Part shown: one piece after another, positions 23,887 to 36,067 of the stretch
How positions within the stretch are numbered: the first letter of the stretch is position 1
Layout: each line of letters starts with the position of its first letter
NCBI RefSeq assembly: GCF_029962835.1
Contig: NC_080577.1
Span: forward strand, 6,916,001 to 6,980,000
DNA from: Magnolia sinica
Taxonomy: Eukaryota; Streptophyta; Magnoliopsida; Magnoliales; Magnoliaceae
DNA length: 64,000 bases
Direction: 5' to 3'
Made by a program: the position numbers and the translations under genes
The notes under the pieces: model-generated
The model's database searches: none
The model's input: only the letters and a program-made list of their open reading frames with translations
Told to the model about the DNA's origin: nothing

Positions 23887-23921
23887 GGCAGAGGAGTCCG
23901 GTCCTGGGAACTGCGGGCGAG

Positions 23922-24275
23922 GATTGGGTACTACACCGTCAGGACCTAGCTAGCCCGAGACAGACGGTGGGCACTGTGGATCACCCGTGATATATATGTT
24001 TAATTCATGCTGTTTATTTTCGAGAAATGAGGTAGATCGAAGGGTGAAGTGGACCCCACCACATGAAGCAACGGGGATTGAACTCTTACCGTTGAAAACT
24101 GCCTAGGGTCCACCGCCATGTTTGATTCAAAACTTCTTTGGCCCCGACGTTTTTAACGGTAGGATTAAAATCCCCGCTGCTTTATGTGGTGTGAACCATT
24201 TGAGCCTCCGTCTGACACCTTTTCAGGCTCATGCCTTGAAATTATTTGAAAAATAGATCACGGAACCCGCAGAGC
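23922..24275. mobile_element. foldback element (copy L), right end lost
   Basis: Left end GATTGGGTACTACACCGTCA, then 'gggcactgtgga', 'gatatatatg' and the usual arm. The right arm ends abruptly near 'gatcacggaacccgcagagc' without the outer terminal repeat. Confidence 0.55.
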
Positions 24276-24306
24276 CCTTACATATTCATTCGTCTCTATG
24301 TATATC

Positions 24307-25056
24307 TTGTGAGGGTAGCACCTGTTATGAGAAAAATAAGCCGACCTATAATGAAAGGTCATATAGAAACTTTATAAGCTCGGCATAAGGAAAGACTGAC
24401 ATGAAGTTCGAATCCTACAAGGCTCCCTCCTTATTCTCAGTTCACAACAAAGCAACATACTCGCAAGAGCACCACCTCCGTCAATATGAATATCTCTAGA
24501 GTTCATTTGGATTCTATGTTCCCTTATTTGACTAGGAAGGCACCTCGTTATAATCCAGGCCGGCATAATCCAAATCAGCGCCAAGTTAGTATAGCTTAGG
24601 CCAACGTGACCTAGCACAACTTGACACGATGCAAATCAACATTATCTGAGTAGAGGGTTGGCATGCCTAGATCAGGCAAGACTACTTCAACCTTCTATTC
24701 CCAATTAAGAGAAATTTAACTGAGGCCTTCTCCTAAGATCTCAAAGGATACCTTCCAAATGGTCAAAATCCTTAGATCTTTGTTGAGGATATCAGAGTAT
24801 CCTCCTACTTATTTGAGATTTGATATCGATCACTAAAAAGAAAAATTCGTGCCTCTCCTAAATTATAAATGGAGATATCTTTAACGGTGAAAGGTGCACA
24901 TTATCTTTAGCCTTAAACCCTTAACATTCAATTAAACTAAATCATGTACTTGACTTACGCACGGAAGGATCACTGCTCTGGTAAGAGTCTTCCTTGTTTG
25001 TTTTTAATTTAGGTAAATATGTTGAGAAAGAGGCTAACCAGGTTTGTGCCTCAACA
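24307..25056 (+). mobile_element. solo LTR, about 750 bp, with ATATC target duplication
   Basis: The left end is TTGTGAGGGTAGC and the right end is TGCCTCAACA. The 5-bp direct repeat ATATC flanks it (24302-24306 and 25057-25061). A plus-strand TATA-like box (TTATAAATGGAGA) lies near 24866, which favours plus orientation. The left terminus has one base more than the standard TG end, so the boundary may be off by one. No internal domain is present. Confidence 0.6.
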
Positions 25057-25061
25057 ATATC

Positions 25062-25825
25062 CAAAACGCCCCCTGGAAAGCAGACGGCAGTGCACCTTCC
25101 AGGAGTCAACGATCTCACACACGGTGCCTAGAGCACAAACTTGAGACAGAAGCGGCTCAACGTCTGAAAAGCTATTGACTGGATAATATAATAAGCTATC
25201 GGTCTGATCATCAGGTCGGCCAACATGGTCCCAACAAAACAAATCTTTAAACAATCGACCAATGGCCCAAGTCATACATTTGTAGCCCACCAAATTATAA
25301 AACCAGCCTGATGTGCAGTTTTGATCTCCGGCTCGTGTTAGCCGTATGTCCCTACGTGGAGAATGCTAAAGCGATTCGCGTGGGGAGCTACTGAGGAGGG
25401 GAATTACGGCACACGATCCAACAAACCAAACGTGTGCAAGATCTGGGACATGTATCAAGTGGGGCTACGTGTGAACATTTCATGTTCCAAAATCCATTTC
25501 AATCTACTCATCAGGTGGACCACACATGGATCACGAATATAGACAGAGATCTCCATTCGGTACTGTTCAGTTCGCTGGTACACACGTGCAGAACTTGTCT
25601 TAGTTTCGGACCGGGCATATCCCCACCAGACAGTTTTAGGCCAGGATCTAGCACAGTTGCGCCACATTGCCACGTGTGCCGCGATCCATCTCTTCAATCT
25701 TTCGTCGCGCGAATCGCTGCAGCATTCCTGAATCCAAATACCCCTTCATTTCTCCCTCCTCTCTTCCTCTCGCTTTGCTTCTGCAACTTTTTTTTAGCAG
25801 AGCGTCTGACCGTTTCCTCCTCCTC

Positions 25826-25873
<48 letters not shown>

Positions 25874-25878
25874 GGTGG
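25062..25878 (+). promoter_or_regulatory. upstream region of the 25879 gene
   Basis: No reading frame of note in 25062-25700. A long (CT)n tract, about 25818-25870 and directly before the start codon, is the pyrimidine-rich patch often seen in plant core promoters and leaders. I could not fix a transcription start. Confidence 0.45.
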
Positions 25879-26541
25879 ATGGCAAGAAGCAACAAGTACG
25901 CTTCTATCAATTTCAACGAAATCTACGGTCCAAAGAAGCCCTCATCTTCCCATTCTACCCATCCTCACCAATCTTCACAAAATACCCCTCTTCCTGCAGC
26001 TCGAACCCATGGCCGGATGCTCGTCCTAACCCGCCCCTCAAATCCCCAACCGCAACCGCCCCCTACAACCCCTCCCCCGCCCTCCCCTCCCCCGAAACCG
26101 GCCGATCTAACCCGGCCTGAATCCGACTCCATCTCACTCCGACCCTTAGGCTGCACCGACTCATCATCATCCTCCTCCAACATCCCGATCAAGGAAGAGA
26201 AGCAATCCCCGTCACTGACCTTCCCGAAGCCGGAGCCTTTCGTTCCCCCGCATCTGCGCCCCGGATTCGTAGGCCGGGAAGAGCGGCTCGTGCAGGACGG
26301 GCAGAAGGAGAAGCAGGGGTTCAGGCCACGTGACAGGAGCCACCCGTTCGTGCAGGGGCAGCACGTGAGGGAACACTCTCCGCCGAGGCGGGGTGGAGCG
26401 GAAGACGGACGGCCGAGATCGGGAGGGTACGAAGGGATGCAACGCGGCGGATCGGATCTCGAGAGGAACCGACCGAGTTCTGGTGGGAATCGCCCGAGTT
26501 TTAGCGGGTGGAATGGCTCGTACCGATCTCCTCATTTCTAG
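25879..26541 (+). CDS. conserved plant protein of unknown function, Pro/Ser-rich
   Basis: Single open frame of 220 codons starting MARSNKYASINFNEIY. In order: a basic N-terminus, a GRMLVLTRPS segment (about residues 45-54), a proline-rich stretch (55-75), a SISLRPLG motif (about 84-91), a serine run, KPEPFVPPHLRPGFVGREER (about 121-140), and an arginine/glycine-rich C-terminus with EDGRPRSGG. No signal peptide or membrane segment. The N-terminal motif, the LTRPS block and the VPPHLRPGF block together look like a small family I recognise across land plants but cannot name; the low-complexity RG-rich tail suggests RNA or protein binding, which is inference. The start is chosen because it sits just after the CT tract and gives the conserved N-terminus. 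An overlapping plus-strand frame (25434-26120) is an artefact of the CT and proline-rich composition. Confidence 0.75.
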   Translation: MARSNKYASINFNEIYGPKKPSSSHSTHPHQSSQNTPLPAARTHGRMLVLTRPSNPQPQPPPTTPPPPSPPPKPADLTRPESDSISLRPLGCTDSSSSSSNIPIKEEKQSPSLTFPKPEPFVPPHLRPGFVGREERLVQDGQKEKQGFRPRDRSHPFVQGQHVREHSPPRRGGAEDGRPRSGGYEGMQRGGSDLERNRPSSGGNRPSFSGWNGSYRSPHF

Positions 26542-27643
26542 GCCGCTGTTGCCGTTGCTGTTGTTCTTGGAAAGGGTATAACGTCCTTTTATATAAATCT
26601 TATTTTATTTTTATTTTCTCACTTGGCTTTATTTATGTGCCTTTTTCGGGGATTTATATGTTCGAGAAAAGGTCTAAATGAAATGTTACAAGGAAGACGT
26701 TTTTTAATTTTCATTTCTCCTGTTCTCATTTAATGGGGAAGTGTCCTGGGTGGGCCCCACCATGCGATGATCTGGACCGTTCATCTGTAAGGTCCCACAT
26801 GTAGATGGGCCATTTATAAAACCACATTTGTAAGAGATCTCACTGCCACTCCAAAGTTGAGTTGAAACAACTGTTCAGGGAGGAAAAAATACAGTTTGTC
26901 AATTGCGTTTCCATGAATGGCGAGAATCTTTATTATTTGCTGTTTTTTCCAATATACCGGTGGTGAGGAAGGAGGAGCAAGACTCTTCCGAACTCGTTCT
27001 CATGCATTAGATGTATTCATTTTCGCTAGGTGTTTGTTAAATGTGATTGGGTGTCACCATCATTATCATCATAGTCCTGTCCCGGAAATTTGGTGCTTAG
27101 GATCACTTGGAAATTTAGCACGCTCTAATAGCACTGTGTTTCATGTCCATGAATTTATGTCTTAAGAGCCCTAGTGACTAATCTTTTTCAAAATTGATGG
27201 TGCAAAAATACTACCTAACACTCAAGTGCAACTAGCAATTCGCAAACTCTAATGAGAACTTTGAAGATCTTCTTATCATCCATGAAACCATTGAAATCCA
27301 CAGAGGGTCCCTGATCAATTCACTCTTGTTTTTTTTTTTTAAATTTTTGTGGTGTTGGTTGATAGAGCAACAGTTGCACGTGTCGACTTCCAAAATGAAA
27401 TGGCCCAGTCATGTATTTTATTTGTGGAAGTGCTGATGTGCTCCTCACATTTATCCCCATAGAGAACACATGCCTCTGATTAGGAAATGACCTTATACAG
27501 CTTATAGCATATGCTTAAATTAGAGAATTCTGCAATTCTTATTTTTCTCCATCAACTCATAACATACGTAGGAGATCTGAGTTCGTGCAAAAGGGGACAC
27601 TGCCACAAAGATCATCCCATCCAAAAATCAGGCATATGATGCT
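26542..27643. other. 3' flank and intergenic DNA
   Basis: The first few hundred bases are T-rich and probably hold the 3' UTR of the upstream gene. A short repeat-family fragment (gggtgggccccaccatgcga, gatctggaccgttcatct) is at about 26750-26800. No further gene seen. Confidence 0.4.
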
Positions 27644-28626
27644 TGTTGATGCAAAAATCTGGCTTCTCCAACCATGCCCCGACAGCTAGCTCCAAGCCCT
27701 AATGGCTAGCTCCGAGTCTTGTGAGCCTGCACAAGAGAAGGACAAAGGAGACCCTGGCTTGAGCAGGGGACCCTCCGATGCCAAAGTCAAGATAGGAATC
27801 TGGGTCGAAGTAATGTAGCTGGGGTTTAGAGTGTCAAATGTTGCGTACTTGTTCCAATGGATTCATCTCCTATTTATACCTGTGGATCAAAGGGGACGTG
27901 GCCGTCAATCTCAGCACGATCTCTTCCATCAAGCGGGCGCTGCACATGCGCTGATGTCGGCCGTTATCCTTAGATCGTGCACCGGGCAACTCTCTAACAT
28001 GCCTTATTGGGGTTGTTTCTTTAGCGTGATCCTCAGCCACGTGTGCATCCAAGCTGATCTTGGCACGATCTCTTCCATCAAGCGGGCGCTGCGCATGCGC
28101 TGATGTCGGCCGTTATCCTTAGATCGTGCACCGGGCAACTCTCCAACATGCCTTATTGGGGTTGTTTCTTTAGCGTGATCCTCGGCCACGTGTGCATCCG
28201 AGCCAATCTTAGCCCACGGCCCTCCGAGCCCATGAGCGTTAGTCTTGGTCAGATCTCGGATGACTCATATCAACACCAAGCACTAGTTCTCCGACTCCTG
28301 CCTACGAGTCGGACATATAGCACCATATTCTCATCTGACTCGGGCCTTGCTTACGATCCATCGAGCCACTGATCGGAGTAGACGGGTCGGGTGCATTCTG
28401 GTTTCTTCCAGGTTTCAGGCCAGTGTCAAAGCTCAGACATGCGATCCAAGCTGTAGTACTTTGGATGAGAGTTCCAGACGTCGGTGTAGCCCAATCTTCT
28501 TCTCTTCTAAACCCTAGTTTTAGAATCGTAGTTCGGAAGTGTGGTCAGTTCGGATGTAATGAGGCTCTGCTCATCGATTTCTCCAAGTTGGCCTTTATTG
28601 GGTTCGGCTCAGATTTTCCCATAACA
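27644..28626 (-). mobile_element. solo LTR, 983 bp, with ATGCT target duplication (gypsy-related)
   Basis: On the minus strand it starts TGTTATGGGAAAATC and ends ATCAACA. A perfect 5-bp direct repeat ATGCT flanks it (27639-27643 and 28627-28631). It is collinear with the gypsy LTR at 3966-4914 in its terminus, in the 'gagaccctggcttgagca' region, in 'ggaatctgggtc' and in 'caatctcagcacgatct'. An internal 149-bp segment is duplicated. It was formed by LTR-LTR recombination of a relative of the left-edge element. Confidence 0.85.
27914..28211 (+). repeat. 2 x 149-bp tandem duplication inside solo LTR
   Basis: gcacgatctcttccatcaag begins at 27914 and at 28063. The two units differ at only a few bases (cacatgcg/cgcatgcg, tctaac/tccaac, cctcag/cctcgg). 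Confidence 0.95.
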
Positions 28627-28631
28627 ATGCT

Positions 28632-30390
28632 GATCCACATATCAGGCAGGGGACATCTGTATGTGAGGTCAGATTGTTGGTTGCCCATTGATTTCACAAT
28701 GTCGCCTGCCACGAAACCCACCTGAAAATCAGGCAGATGCTGCTGATCCACACATCAGGTGGGACATGTGTGTTGTGACTGTTGTCAGATTTTGGTTGCC
28801 CATTGATTTCACGGTGTGGCTGGCTTGATGAGTGGACTGGTCTGAATTTCATGCCGGGTCACCTTCTCCATAGCTTGGATGCTCCACACATGCTGTATGT
28901 CCACAGAAAATTAGATGCAGCATGCTAAATCAGCATGTTATTAACCGTACATGATCATTCTTCGCCTCAAATGAGGGCACAGACAGGCCGGTTGTCATTA
29001 TTGGTACGCCTTCGCCGCATCAAACATCAGTTGATGATTGGGTAGTGTTTCTTCTCTCAATCTGAACATCAGTCTGCTTCCTCTTCCTAGTTCGTCTGCT
29101 TCTTTTGACACTGGAGGTTAGGCTTCTCCTTTTTCTTTTTTCTTTTTTCTTTTTTTGCAATGGGTGGTGTGGACGGACTGCCTGTTCTAGTTCTTACACA
29201 GGGAGTCATTGTATGTGCAACAACTTCTTAGAATCAAGTTCTCATGCTTTAATAGAGAAGGCTGCCTTTTTGATGGATCACTCACTGAAGCCATGAATCC
29301 TGTATGTTATGATTTTAAAGTTGCATGAAGCCACGAATCCTGTATGTTATGATTTTAAAGTTGCATGATCAACCTCCGCATGCTAGTCTGTTGAGGCTTC
29401 TCTAGGAGCAAGCCTGATTTCTCTTTCACTAAACACATCCCATATCTTTCTAGTGCCGTGCTGAGTTCTCCTAATGGAGCCTATAATGGTTAACACAGCT
29501 TTACCCTTTCTCATCTTTCATTGTAGAAAGAGCTTGTCACAGTTCTATTTCAGCTCTCCTCAAGGTACACGGTTCAAATACTTGTGGTGATGGGGATGTT
29601 GATATGTTGGCCCACTGTGGGTGAGCTGTACACCAAAAATCATTCCATAACTACTACCATCCAGTTGTTGTGGGTTGTGCTGGTTGAATTTGTACTGTCT
29701 ACCACCATCCAATCCATGTTCTTTTTGGGTCCACAAAATCAACAGCCCCAATCAATACACATGCACACGATCATGATATGTGAGGTGCAGATGATTATAA
29801 AAATTTCTTACAACCTCAATTCTCTTAATTCATGACATTAGTGTCTACTTACCTATAGCCAATTCAAATAATGTACAATCCTAGAATGTTATTATTATCT
29901 CTGCAGGATGCAGGGTCTGAATATTTTCTGAGACTGATGTTCCCTGAAACTTATTAGCATGTTTTGTTGCATTTTGTGGGGTTCGAGTTCTATTTAGCCG
30001 TTTTGTACCTGTCTATTGAAACCCGAGACAACCAAAATTGGGTACTGTACAGAGGGTACTGTACAGAGCATTGTTCTAAGATTCCCTGACTCAACTCAAG
30101 ACTCGGTTGCGTGAAGGCTGTGACTTGCTATTAATGGTTGTGCAGTGATGTTGCTTTGTTTCTCGTTTTATATTACTTACAAAGAGATAATTACTCTAAA
30201 TCAACATTCCTAATATTTTCAATTCATGATAATTAAATATTGAGTCGAGTCGGGTTGAGTCTAAGTCAACCCGGTCAGGCTGAACATCGATTTGAGTTGA
30301 GTTTTCAGGTTTTTGAACTATGCCATAGGGATTCTTAGGATTTAAAATGCATTTCCTCTTAACTGCATGTGGTAAGAGATTGAATGCATG
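28632..30390. other. intergenic DNA with short duplications
   Basis: No gene found. Tandem or near-tandem duplications include about 28629-28690 versus 28741-28812 (gctgatccaca(t/c)atcagg ... ggttgcccattgatttcac) and an exact-phase 40-bp repeat at 29286-29365. The latter lies near a T-rich tract at 29125-29157. Confidence 0.5.
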
Positions 30391-30900
30391 GCATACATCA
30401 TCATCATCATCATCATCATCTAAGCCTTATACCTTGATTAATTGTTTTGTCTTTGTCAATCTTGTCCAGACATTCCACTCTATCAAGGGATATACCTTCA
30501 ATTAAACCATAGGTTATCATGTCTTTTCTTATTACCTCTATTTACATTCTTTTGGACCTTTCTCTTGTCCTTTTAATCCCTCAACTTGTACCAACTCACT
30601 CCCAATCAGCATTTTTTTGGTGGCGCTACACATGACCAAACCATCTAAATCTACAATCCTTCATCTTATTACCTATTGTTGCTACTGCTGAGTTCCTTCT
30701 AATGCATTCATTTGTAATTCTATTATTCCTTGTCATGTCACTCATCAATCTAAACATCCACATTTCAAGTACTCTTCCTACTTGATGTTCCTTAACTGCT
30801 CAACATGTTATCCCATGAAGCATGTCTGAGTCTTATAGCTATCCTATCAAATTTCCCATTCTGCACATTGGCATACATGACTCAAATTAACACTGATTTG
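30391..30900 (-). mobile_element. RTE-type LINE 3' end, decayed copy
   Basis: It begins on the plus strand with (CAT)n and 'ctaagcctta', the complement of the usual RTE LINE 3' tail, and continues with 'ccactctatcaagg', 'gaccaaaccatctaaatcta' and 'tgtcactcatcaatctaaac'. These words match the copy at 54731-55225 in the same order. It is 5'-truncated, with no intact frame. Confidence 0.7.
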
Positions 30901-32746
30901 ACCATCTTACTAATAGATTGATGGATGTTTGGTGAAGTCTCAGCAAATCAAAGGCTGAGATTGTTCTATAAATCCTGATTTTGGTACTAAAGACCCATCT
31001 ACACGATATCCTTCATTTTAGATGTTTTAATTTCGGGTAATTTGTGCCACTTGCACAATTTTACGAGTGCTTGTGTACCAAGCTTCTCACTCAGCATGGA
31101 GCACTAACCAATCATGATACAAGGGGAACAGGTGAACGGTGATAAGAATGCTTGATTTGGTAGGTTATCATTTGAGTGGGCCACAGTGGATCAATGGTTA
31201 ATGTTTGTTGGATTCTTATGATGTTTCCATGGTGATCCATTACACATGGGTTGGAACTAATGGACAATTTGGATCAATGAATTGGACTCAATTGGGCAGT
31301 CTTAAGTGGACCAATGCAACTAGGGGCACTATAGCTTGTTGAATATGACCCCATCACCTTCACATGGTGGCCCACCATGCACCAGCAACTCCCCTTATCA
31401 CGATGCATGTGGGTCCAATTTTTTCAATGAATGAACCGGCCTGATTGGTGGGCCAGGGCATGTTGATGATGGGATCCATTTGAAGATAACCGGAATCTTG
31501 CACGGGCATGCCATGTATTGAGCTATTTAAGATAGGTTCCAACTCATGGATCTGCTGTAGATAAGAGTGCGTTTCAACACTGAGATCATGGTTGAGGTTA
31601 AAGTGCCCATGCGAAGAATATGCTGAGAGGCAGATTCTGTTCATGTGGGCCCAATGGTTCAGTGATCCAGACCGTTTATCTAATGATCGAGACCGTGGAT
31701 GGATAATGCCCTAAAAGTCTCCCCCCAAACCATTCTACCTTGGCCTTTTATTCAAGGAACTTGGACCGTTGGTGTTTATTATTTCCTTTAATGTGTACTT
31801 GCAGGCCAGCAATCAAAGGTTAGAAAGAAACTCCATAGATTTTGGGGAATTCTCCATTGTGTGCTGTAGATAAACGGTTCCTTTTCTCATTCCAAACTGG
31901 GAACTCGTCTGTATCACGTGCAATGTTGGCCGAGCATCTTTCCTGTCGCGATAGGACAGTAACGAATTCATCGGTTCGAGGACAGCCCATGTCTGTATCT
32001 TGCACTCTGGATAAGGAGTCGAAAGGATCTTGCACATCATGTTCAGGTTTTAAGCTATTAGAGTGGGGCCCATAGTCCCCTAATCCAGACCGTTGGAATG
32101 TTCCTTTCTTCTGAAGTGGATGTACCACGCACCGGAAATCTCCTCGATAGGAAGCTCATAACATTTTAGTTGGTGGCCTACGGAGAGACGGTTAAGAACT
32201 GGAGTAGTCATAAGATTAGGGGCTAGGATCTTCAACGGGGTGAGACTTTTGGTGGGGTTTTCATCAACAGTGGGACGCAGTAGATCAAGAGCCTGGATTA
32301 CGGGATGATGGGCCACACTTGTCAGAACTTTAGTTAGTGCTTTTATCTCTTCCTGATTAATATGATCATCTGACGTCTCGGGCCTTGAGTTTATACAAGT
32401 GGGGCAATGGTTACCAGATCTAGACCGTTGATCTGACGAGTCACATGGTAGAGGACTTTGCCTCAAAAGTCTCGAAGATCAAGCTGTCTTAGTTGTCCAA
32501 TCTTTATACTTTTAAACATTTATATGTTGCTCTATACCTCCACATGCACTTCCCCAAATCAAAGTGCTAGCCTGTCCTATTAAAGACATTTTCAGGGCAT
32601 ATTTCATTCACCATGTTGCCCATCAGATCAACGTTCTAGATCTCTGAATTCTGCAATTCTTTTTAAGACAGGGATTGTGATTCGAGAATGATGTATGCGT
32701 ACAATACAAGTAAATCAAGTAAGCAGCAGATCATGAAGATTTAAGC
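30901..32746. other. intergenic, repeat-derived sequence
   Basis: Phrases such as 'gtgatccagaccgttta', 'ctaatccagaccgttgga' and 'agatctagaccgttgatct' recur near 31660, 32080 and 32420. This points to an unclassified repeat. The minus-strand open frames here (about 31813-32466) overlap one another in different frames and show no recognisable domain. Confidence 0.4.
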
Positions 32747-34158
32747 TTAACACTCCTGGTGCACGTTAGAGGCCACCGTTCTGGCCCAAGCCCTGAGTTG
32801 TTCCTTGATATCTGCCGCTGATTTGCCATCAGCCCAATTGACCTTAGGAGTAACTGATCTTTGTACACACCATGCTTCAGATAGATAAGGTCTGGCCATC
32901 CTGTGATCACTGCCGTCCTCCTCGGTGGACCTCTTGTCTTCAAGACCAGGAATGATGGTCAGTATATTCGGGCTTATTTGGGCCTTGTCGAATACAAAGC
33001 CCAAGTCTATGAAGCCTTGGAGCTCCTCTAATTGAAGCTGGCTCAGGCTCTTGTGGCTCCTAATGCCAGATGTTCTCTGAAAACTCACTTCCTTAGTGGT
33101 TGTAAGTGGGCTCTTCTCGTAATCCTTCCTTGTTGAACCTTCAATGCTCGACTCTGCCCGCTGTAGTCAACGCCTTGGAATGCCCGGTTTCAGTGTTGTG
33201 CTCTGCGACCGGATCCGGGTAACGTTAGTGATCAGAAAAAAAGTTTCATGGTCATGATTAGTGCATAAACTGCGAGTGATTATTGTAGATGGATGATCTA
33301 AGCATATATATCGTTGTGTCGGATCATCGGTTGTCATGCTCATCTCATTGTCTGCTAACAAGCATGTGGGCCCATCACTAATATTTCTACATGGCCCATT
33401 TTTTCATTACTCTACCACCATGATAACATTTATGAGACAATATGGAGAATTCTCCTGTACTTTCTTGTATTGCATTATGTCTTGTGTTATCACACCATAT
33501 ATATCATGCAAACTATATTGATCACTACATTAAATTCCATTGTTGGGGAGGGTTAGCCGAGGACCCAATTGCCCAAAAAATGATAAAATGATTTGATCGA
33601 CGACTAAGATAATTCACGCTTAATAATTTGTATAAACCTCAAAGCTGTTGTTCAAATTGATTATAAAATGATATGATAACATTGGATTGATGTTGTCAAT
33701 GAATTCTTTCGAAAGTAATAAAATGTTAGTACCTTGGATGAAGAAGAACAATGCGAATTCGCAATCGGTGGCGGCGAAGGAGCGTTGGCCACTGAGCTAA
33801 ATGAGCGTTGCAGCCTTGAATTGGTTGATGATCGACCATTGATATCTTCGCATTGAATTGATTTCTCCTTTCCTATGCAAGGTGGGAGAGATGGAGTTCT
33901 AAGAAAATTAGGAGCATTGGAAGGATTATCATGCTTGGGAAGGTTTCTGGGTGGGGATTGTAGTCCTCCATGTTTGTCTTGAAGAAGCATTTCCTTATTG
34001 GTGCTTGAGCAACAAGCATCTGTTGAAGGTTTGAAGATCCTGGCTCTATCAAGCATGTTGTGAAAGAACCAATACTCATCCATGAGCTCAGCAGCTCCAA
34101 CTCTTTCATCTTTGCATGTAGAATATGATCCACATGGATCTTCTACCTCACATGACAT
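32747..34158 (-). CDS. DUF1685-family protein, two exons, 279 aa
   Basis: Exon 1 is 34158-33733 (142 codons, starts MSCEVEDPCGSYSTC). Its donor follows AAG|GTACTA. Exon 2 is 33160-32747 (137 codons plus TAA), after acceptor TACAG|CGG; both junctions are phase 0. Visible motifs are ELMDEYWFFHNMLDR (residues about 21-35), LRTPSLPPCIGKEK, then in exon 2 KSLSQLQLEELQGFIDLGFVFDK split by family wording, PYLSEAW, and the C-terminal LRAWARTVASNVHQEC. This order (LxxEELxGxxDLGFxFD ... YLSEAW ... VASxVxQEC) is that of the plant DUF1685 family, whose function is unknown. The upstream TTG in frame is not used as start because the ATG at 34158 is the first in context. A GA-rich tract (34171-34195) precedes it, a likely leader element. 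Neighbours are intergenic repeats; no operon-like relation is expected. Confidence 0.85.
33161..33732 (-). other. intron of the DUF1685 gene
   Basis: A 572-bp GT...AG intron read on the minus strand, AT-rich, with nothing else recognised. Confidence 0.75.
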
Positions 34159-34657
34159 CTCTCCAACCAATCAGTTGGAGAGAGAGAGAGAGAGGGAGCT
34201 TTTGGTTGAAGGGAAAATGCTATTGGTTCTTTCTTCCATTTAAAAAAATTAAAGATTAAAAAATAAAATAAAAAAGGCAAGCAGCTTGATAGATGCCATA
34301 TTATATGCACGAGCCAACATGGCGTGTGACTGCTGATCCGAGTCGTTCATGACATGGGTCCCACTGTGCATGTGTCACGTACTAGCAATTATATAATGTG
34401 AATGACACATTTACGAAAACCGACAAAAACGACTACTAAAAATGGCTGGACAATGGTCCACGCTAACTTACAAGTGTGACCAATCTAATCAATACAATCT
34501 GCAGGACTTTTGTGAATGGGTACATACAAAGCATATAAACATGATGAACGGATTTGATCTCGACCACATTTGCCACTTATGGACAGCCTGCCTGCGAGTA
34601 CGCATGCTCGTGGACATGCTTGATGGCCTCGCAGGGCCCTTTTAGTCTTTTAGATAG

Positions 34658-35081
34658 AGCGGGGGCCCACCTTGATGTATTTTCCTAGCATCCACGCCGT
34701 CAATCTGTTTTTACAGATCATTTTAGGGAATGCACAAAAAAAGGAAGATCCAATTCACAGGTGGACCACACCACATAAAACAGTGGTGACTGATCATTAA
34801 AAACTTCTTGTGGGCCACAAAAGTTTTGGAGCAAGCTGATATTTGTGGGGTCCCTTCATCCAGGCCTTTGTGACAATATCAACAGGTTGAATGGCAAACT
34901 AACATTCTGGTGGCCCCCAAGAAGTTTTTAATGGTGGATATTCAATTACCACTGTTTCCCGTAGTGTGATACACATTAGATTTGTATGTACTTTATTTTT
35001 GGGATCCTACACTAAAACGATTTTTCAAAACAGATGGACGGCATGGATGTAAGGAATATAAATCAAGGTGGGTCCCATGGT
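34658..35081. mobile_element. foldback element (copy M)
   Basis: Left 'gggggcccaccttgatgtat', 'ccacgccgtcaatctgtttt'. Right 'agatggacggcatggatgta', 'aatcaaggtgggtccca'. Arms are complementary. It lies about 500 bp upstream of the DUF1685 start codon. Outer ends not resolved. Confidence 0.65.
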
Positions 35082-35089
35082 CATGGATC

Positions 35090-36060
35090 GGTGGATACCC
35101 GGATCCACCGAACCGGCGCCCATTGAGTGGGATATGGCTGCTCCGTCACGTCCGATCAAAGAAACTCGATTCGTGCCGTTCTTCCGGCCATCTAACGTGG
35201 GTGCATGCGAGTGCGACTGGACTCATTTTCATTTACTCGAACACGTATGGCAATAAGATGCGTCGGGACTTTAGCCTTTGAATCTAAGTCATCTTACAAT
35301 GATCTAAACCGTTTATACGACGAGTCTTGCTTTGTATGGTTGAATGAAGGCAAATGAAGGCTTCGATTGGATTATTTGAACCTGTAATAATTTGGCTCTT
35401 TTTCATCGAACATCAACGGTCACCATAACCTTTGTATGATCAACGGGTTGAAATACTCAGTCTTGGAGATTTTTCGGGAATCCAAACGCATAAGGTTGGC
35501 GTCCTTGAAAATGGATCAAATCCAATGGATTAATGGTGACGTGTCTTTTTATAATACGTAAATATATATTCGAGCGAACTTCCTTGTCTTATGTGAACGT
35601 GCATTTATATTGTACTTTTATGAGTTCATTTTGTCTCCGTCGCGACTGAATATCAGCGTATGTTGCCGCCCATTGGGGCCCACATGCTGAGTGTCCAATG
35701 ATCATAACCGTTCATTTTTTGAAATCTATGAATAAAATCTATTGGAAAAGAAAACCTACACTAAACGGTTGATTTGGATACCACTATATATAGATGAATT
35801 TAGAAACAATGTAAAGAAGATTCTTCATGGCTAGAATTCAACTCTAGAAATCAAGTGCTAGGATTATCTATGAAGTGTAATTACAAAAATAGCTTGTTCA
35901 TAGTAGTTAATAGAATATGGGCGGTGCAGACCATTTGACCATCTCAGCGTGTGGGCTACAGTGAGCGGCGAGCGATGCATGCCAATCCTGAGTCGCGTCG
36001 GAGGCAACGAACACAAGCTAGAAATTGGGATGTCTCACGCAACAACAGACCCATGACTCT
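35090..36060. other. intergenic DNA
   Basis: No gene or clear element. Low-copy-looking sequence with short open frames only. Confidence 0.4.
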
Positions 36061-36067
36061 TCGTGGG

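Noticed and set aside
25434-26120. 228-codon plus-strand frame overlapping the small gene
   Set aside because: It contains the (CT)n tract as SLSLSL and is out of frame with the conserved protein motifs.
31813-32466. Overlapping minus-strand frames of 75-128 codons
   Set aside because: They lie in different frames over repeat-like DNA, with no conserved domain or plausible splice structure.
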